64,000 nucleotides of DNA. Source: Isochrysis galbana. Its lineage: Eukaryota; Haptophyta; Isochrysidales; Isochrysidaceae. Location of the stretch: the NCBI GenBank assembly GCA_018136815.1, contig CM030935.1, positions 2,058,388-2,122,387 on the forward strand, written 5' to 3'. A program made the position numbers and the translations under genes. Shown here one piece after another: positions 60,806 through 64,000 of the stretch (position 1 is its first letter; each line of letters opens with the position of its first letter). The notes under the pieces are model-generated. The model was given only the letters and a program-made list of their open reading frames with translations, was not told the origin of the DNA and made no database searches.

Positions 60806-61140
60806 TAGGAGGGGGTATCATGGATACATCCATGATATGTGCATCATAGATGCATATCTATCATCTATCATGGGTACATCCATCTCATGCATCGTGGATG
60901 CTCATTCTAACCTCTGTATGTTTATACTGAGGTCTCTGCTTCTCACTTCTCCCTCGCGGCCGTTTCGAGTCCGCGCGGGGCATTCTTGCGGCACAGAAAT
61001 TTCCCCGCGCGCTCTTACTTTGTTACTATTAGTTTTGCGCGCGTTTGTGTGAATGTGCGTGCGCGTGAATGTCCCAAACGCCTGCCACCCCTCCCCCCCC
61101 CAAGCCTCCTTCCGCACTTCCGCGCCCTCCGTGCGTCGTG
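60806..61140 (+). repeat. Possible Copia LTR remnant
   Basis: Follows the polypurine-like tract. Starts with nested ATGGATACATCCATGATATG-like palindromes (60820-60840, 60868-60900) and is AT-rich, then GC-rich. The other LTR is absent from the window, so the ends cannot be fixed. A short frame at 61159-61377 (MPVVTPEESSMSSSQEPRS) starts just beyond it and could be a gag beginning. Confidence 0.35.
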
Positions 61141-61330
61141 CGTCGTGCGTCGATCACCATGCCCGTAGTCACTCCCGAGGAAAGCTCCATGAGCTCCTCT
61201 CAAGAACCGCGTTCCGCGCTAGCTGCCGGCGCGCCGTCGCAGGCAATCTCCAAGAGTGAGATCAGCCTTGCTCTGACACGTATACATACGTTTGCATACA
61301 CCGTCATCAATCTTGAAGTTGCCATCACAC

Positions 61331-61615
61331 TTACCGACGTTGGTTGCCTCCTTTTCGCCCACGCGAAGGGGACCTAGGGATAACCACGGGAGCGTCGAAT
61401 AATATTTCATGTCTCTTGTGCTGATGTAAAACAATAAAAAACAACCTTCCAGAGAGTTGCAGTGAGCCTTGATCTGAAATGTTGGCAGGAAAGAAGCGAA
61501 GCGAGAGTGGAATACCGTCTTGGTCCACAAGAGCGGATACTTTGGTGACTAGCCTACACCCAAATCGAGTGAATGGAGTAAGACCACGTGTGTGTTTCAT
61601 TATGTGAAGTGTCAA
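61331..61615 (-). pseudogene. DDE-type transposase fragment
   Basis: A 94-residue frame contains RLVTKVSALVDQDGIPLSLR and FFPANISDQGSL, the pattern around the first catalytic Asp of IS4/IS5/PIF-Harbinger-like transposases (xxxLVDxxGxPLxxxxxxxNxxD). The N-terminal DNA-binding part and the later acidic residues are missing, so it is a remnant. The exact superfamily is unclear. Confidence 0.55.
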
Positions 61616-62400
61616 GTTGAGTCAAGTAACCTCCAGGTGACAACGAAAGGTGCTAGCAGGGGCATGGGGATAATTGAACGCTTTTGGTCTGTCCCCCGCC
61701 GCGAGCGGCGGCCCCTCTCCCCACCCGGAGCAGTCCTTGTCGACAGCGGCCACGCCGTCCTTCCGAGGCCGAGCAGGTGCGCATGATCCCATCGTGCCCC
61801 ACGGCGTAGTAATAATTTTTATTCATGCACAATCCACAATATACCTATCGAGGAGAGATATCATTGAGAGTAGGCTCCTCTCATGGCACACGATATGAAA
61901 CATGCGCGCGTAGTAGCAGCGCGCGCAAAAGCACAAGCATTCGAGCATAGAAACGACGACGGTATTTCAATGCTATGATAGAGAGAAATGGTAGTGGGTG
62001 AGTACAGCAAAGGAGGGAGCACATGTGTCACTAGGCACTGCGCCCAAACACACGCGGCCCATTCAAGGTCACTTGTTCGGGCTCTTCGCTCTTGACACGG
62101 TTGACGAAATCCTGAAGCTCGGCAGCACGTGCATCTTCATGTGGAACATTTGGCGACCAATGAGAGCATGGTGGGTCCATTGGGTGGAGGCAGCACCACA
62201 ATGACCGGCAACATTCCACAGATCTTGGAGGAAGAAAATCGGTCTTCCCGGAGAAGCGGCCATTGAACTTCTCAAATGGCAACAGCCCGAGACCTATGGC
62301 AAGCAGCCCGAGATCTATGGCAAGCAGCCCGAGACTTGGGCGCTTCCGCTAAACTAGTCCCATCAGAGCGGCGAGTGCATGGATAGCTCTTAGCTTTTCC
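61616..62400. other. Spacer with a 21-bp triplicate
   Basis: Includes three tandem copies of a unit like GGCAAGCAGCCCGAGATCTA at 62278-62340. The minus-strand frame 62031-62282 ends in a natural-looking stretch (DARAAELQDFVNRVKSEEPE) that could be a last exon of the neighbouring gene, but no join could be proven. Confidence 0.45.
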
Positions 62401-63856
62401 TCACGGCTCGGGTCCTACACCGCGCTTTGCATTGAGGCCTGCCGCTTCGTTGATCGAATGGCGTGATCTTGGTGGCGCCGCAGTCGCCGACCGAACTGAG
62501 CCATTCGAACTCCTGTGGTCAAAGGTTCGCTTGTGTACCAGACCATGAACTAAAGTTTTCAAGATGTGCTTGCGCGGAATCGTCACTTCTGGCTTGACGC
62601 CATCGAGGAAGGTGACGCAATTCTCATATAAGGCCTCATTATGACGAGCTAGGTATTCAGTGATCTCGACAAGGTCGTCAAAGTATGAGGTTGGGAACAC
62701 GACCGCCTTTGGCGCAAGAGGGCGGAACATTCGAGAGCGAGATACGTGAGACATGGAAGCCAGGCGAGACTAGGAACGTAGCACGCCTTCGAGGCGGTGA
62801 CGTGCACCACCCCAAAAGCAACCGACCATTGCGGAAAAAGTAGGGATTTGGAGGGAGAATACACGGGCTGAGCCTCCGCACACCTTGTGTTCAATTATGT
62901 ATTGTAGCAACTCTCCCGCTGTCTCAGATAGATGGCCCTCTTGATCATTGCGCAGAAGGATGAAGTAGAGGGCGATGGCTGAGTCAACGAGGCTTACCTA
63001 AGTAGCCAGCGCAGACGGCGCGTGGAGAATGCTCGACGGTGCAGCGCTAGAACGGAAAGAGGACGGTCCCACCACGTTCGGGGGGAGGGGGAGGGAGGGC
63101 CTACTCCACAGCCGAAGAATCGATGGATCTTGTCGGTGTGGTGGTCACTCGCACCACGGGATGCGCACACCTTGTCCTCTTCGACAGTAAAATCGGCGGA
63201 AAATACGTGCACCGCCTACGAGAATGGGATCGACGGCGGAGAGCATGGAGGAACCACTTCAGAGGGGCATGTGGGAGAGACCGTACGAATGTGGCCGGCA
63301 GGCATAAATGCGTAGCGCCATCTTACCTGAGTGAGAAAGTTGAGGTCCTTGGATACATCTCTCGGGGGCCCTCCGTCGCAAACGTACATGTGCTCAGTCG
63401 AATGCTGGGCCAGCCTTGCCCATTGTTCCAACCTGCACCAGCCCCGCCTCTGATATGATTCTAGGCTGAAGGAGCGCTCACCGACCGAAGTCTTAGGAAC
63501 GACCATCAAGAAATACGCAGCAAATTTGGTGTATACTGGAAGAGAAGCAATGGAGACGCGCTGGCACGTCCGATTGGACTGCGGAATAGACGTGTAGTCG
63601 ATCCAGATGAGCAGCTTTGATGAGTCGAGAGACTCGGATGTCACCATTTGGTCGATGGCGGCCACAGCGGCTACGCGATGGGTAGCAACAGGGAGGCGAA
63701 AATCAGTCATATGAGATCCACACGGCCGGAGGGGATTCGGGCACAACACTCCAGATTGGCGGCAATGACAAGAGACTGCTTGGAGCAATCCAGTCGAACG
63801 CAGTTCGCCTGCCATTCAGTGAGGATGGCAGCAAGGGAGAGGGGATGATTTGACAT
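62401..63856 (-). CDS. RGWCRLE-motif protein of unknown function
   Basis: Five exons join in phase: 63724-63856, 63327-63670, then a third beginning at 63215 and ending at 63171 or 63105, then 62884-62997 and 62401-62706, about 313-335 residues. The start is MSNHPLSLAAILTEWQANC. Exon 2 carries the most telling sequence: LLIWIDYTSIPQSNRTCQRV, then SLPVYTKFAAYFLMVV and SYQRRGWCRLEQWARL. Exon 3 has AVHVFSADFTVEEDK; exon 4 is helical (SLVDSAIALYFILLRND); exon 5 has FPTSYFDDLVEITEYL. Proteins with a 'WIDxxxIPQ ... RGWCRLE' core are, as far as I recall, multi-copy in several protists and of unknown function; the pattern is loosely reminiscent of HET/TIR-like folds. The first intron is only 53 bp. 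The C-terminus may continue into further exons downstream. Confidence 0.6.
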
Positions 63857-64000
63857 TGTGTATTGATTAGAGGGAGTGACTGCTTAGGGCAAGGAGCGAC
63901 CTGCGAAATCGGATCCGTCTGGATCCGTCTTCTCGTCACGCGACTTCCATTCATGAGAGATGAACACCATCCTTACCCCTAGGATGGGAAAACGGGGACG

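Overview
This is a nuclear window from a eukaryote, most likely a microalga or another free-living protist. The evidence is spliced genes with short introns (about 53-260 bp), eukaryote-only families (VPS13, PRMT3, ARP4, Rab, PHD and RING-TRAF proteins), divergent gene pairs, long polypyrimidine and poly-C/G tracts, and many small transposon-like repeats. I cannot fix the lineage. A CBM20-bearing class II trehalose-phosphate synthase-like gene and frequent GC-AG introns would fit several algal groups. No rRNA, tRNA or CRISPR feature was seen. Exon boundaries below were joined by hand, using reading frame, splice dinucleotides and family alignment from memory.

Layout. 1.65-3.75 kb: PRMT3-type arginine methyltransferase (+). 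4.2-8.3 kb: a repeat-rich stretch with a retroposon-like insertion, a small coiled-coil gene (-) and a Stowaway-like MITE. 8.7-22.5 kb: one uninterrupted 13.8 kb VPS13-family gene (-). 24.2-24.8 kb: a small unrecognised gene (-) with an apparent frameshift. 25.6-29.2 kb: a divergent pair, an F-box/LRR gene (-) and an unknown coiled-coil gene (+). 29.4-30.9 kb: repeats. 30.9-32.7 kb: ARP4 (-), five exons. 34.9-36.4 kb: bestrophin-like channel (-). 36.8-38.0 kb: a long-TIR element carrying another repeat. 39.8-45.4 kb: a predicted RING + TRAF zinc finger + polytopic membrane protein (+). 46.7 kb: a hAT-like MITE. 47.5-51.8 kb: a helical repeat/IQ-repeat/Rab fusion (+). 53.2-59.2 kb: a divergent pair, a PHD-finger gene (-) and a 12-exon CBM20-TPS-TPP gene (+). 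60-61.6 kb: Copia and DDE transposase debris. 62.4-63.9 kb: a five-exon gene (-) with an RGWCRLE motif.

The genes do not form one pathway; this looks like ordinary housekeeping sequence with unusual protein architectures. VPS13, Rab and the membrane RING protein concern membranes and trafficking. PRMT3, ARP4 and the PHD protein act in the nucleus or on translation. The F-box and RING proteins suggest ubiquitin ligases. The most notable points are three fused or expanded proteins, a TPS/TPP protein whose catalytic residues look lost in both halves, about 14% GC-AG introns, a tandem duplication spanning an ARP4 intron boundary, and several new-looking non-autonomous transposon families.
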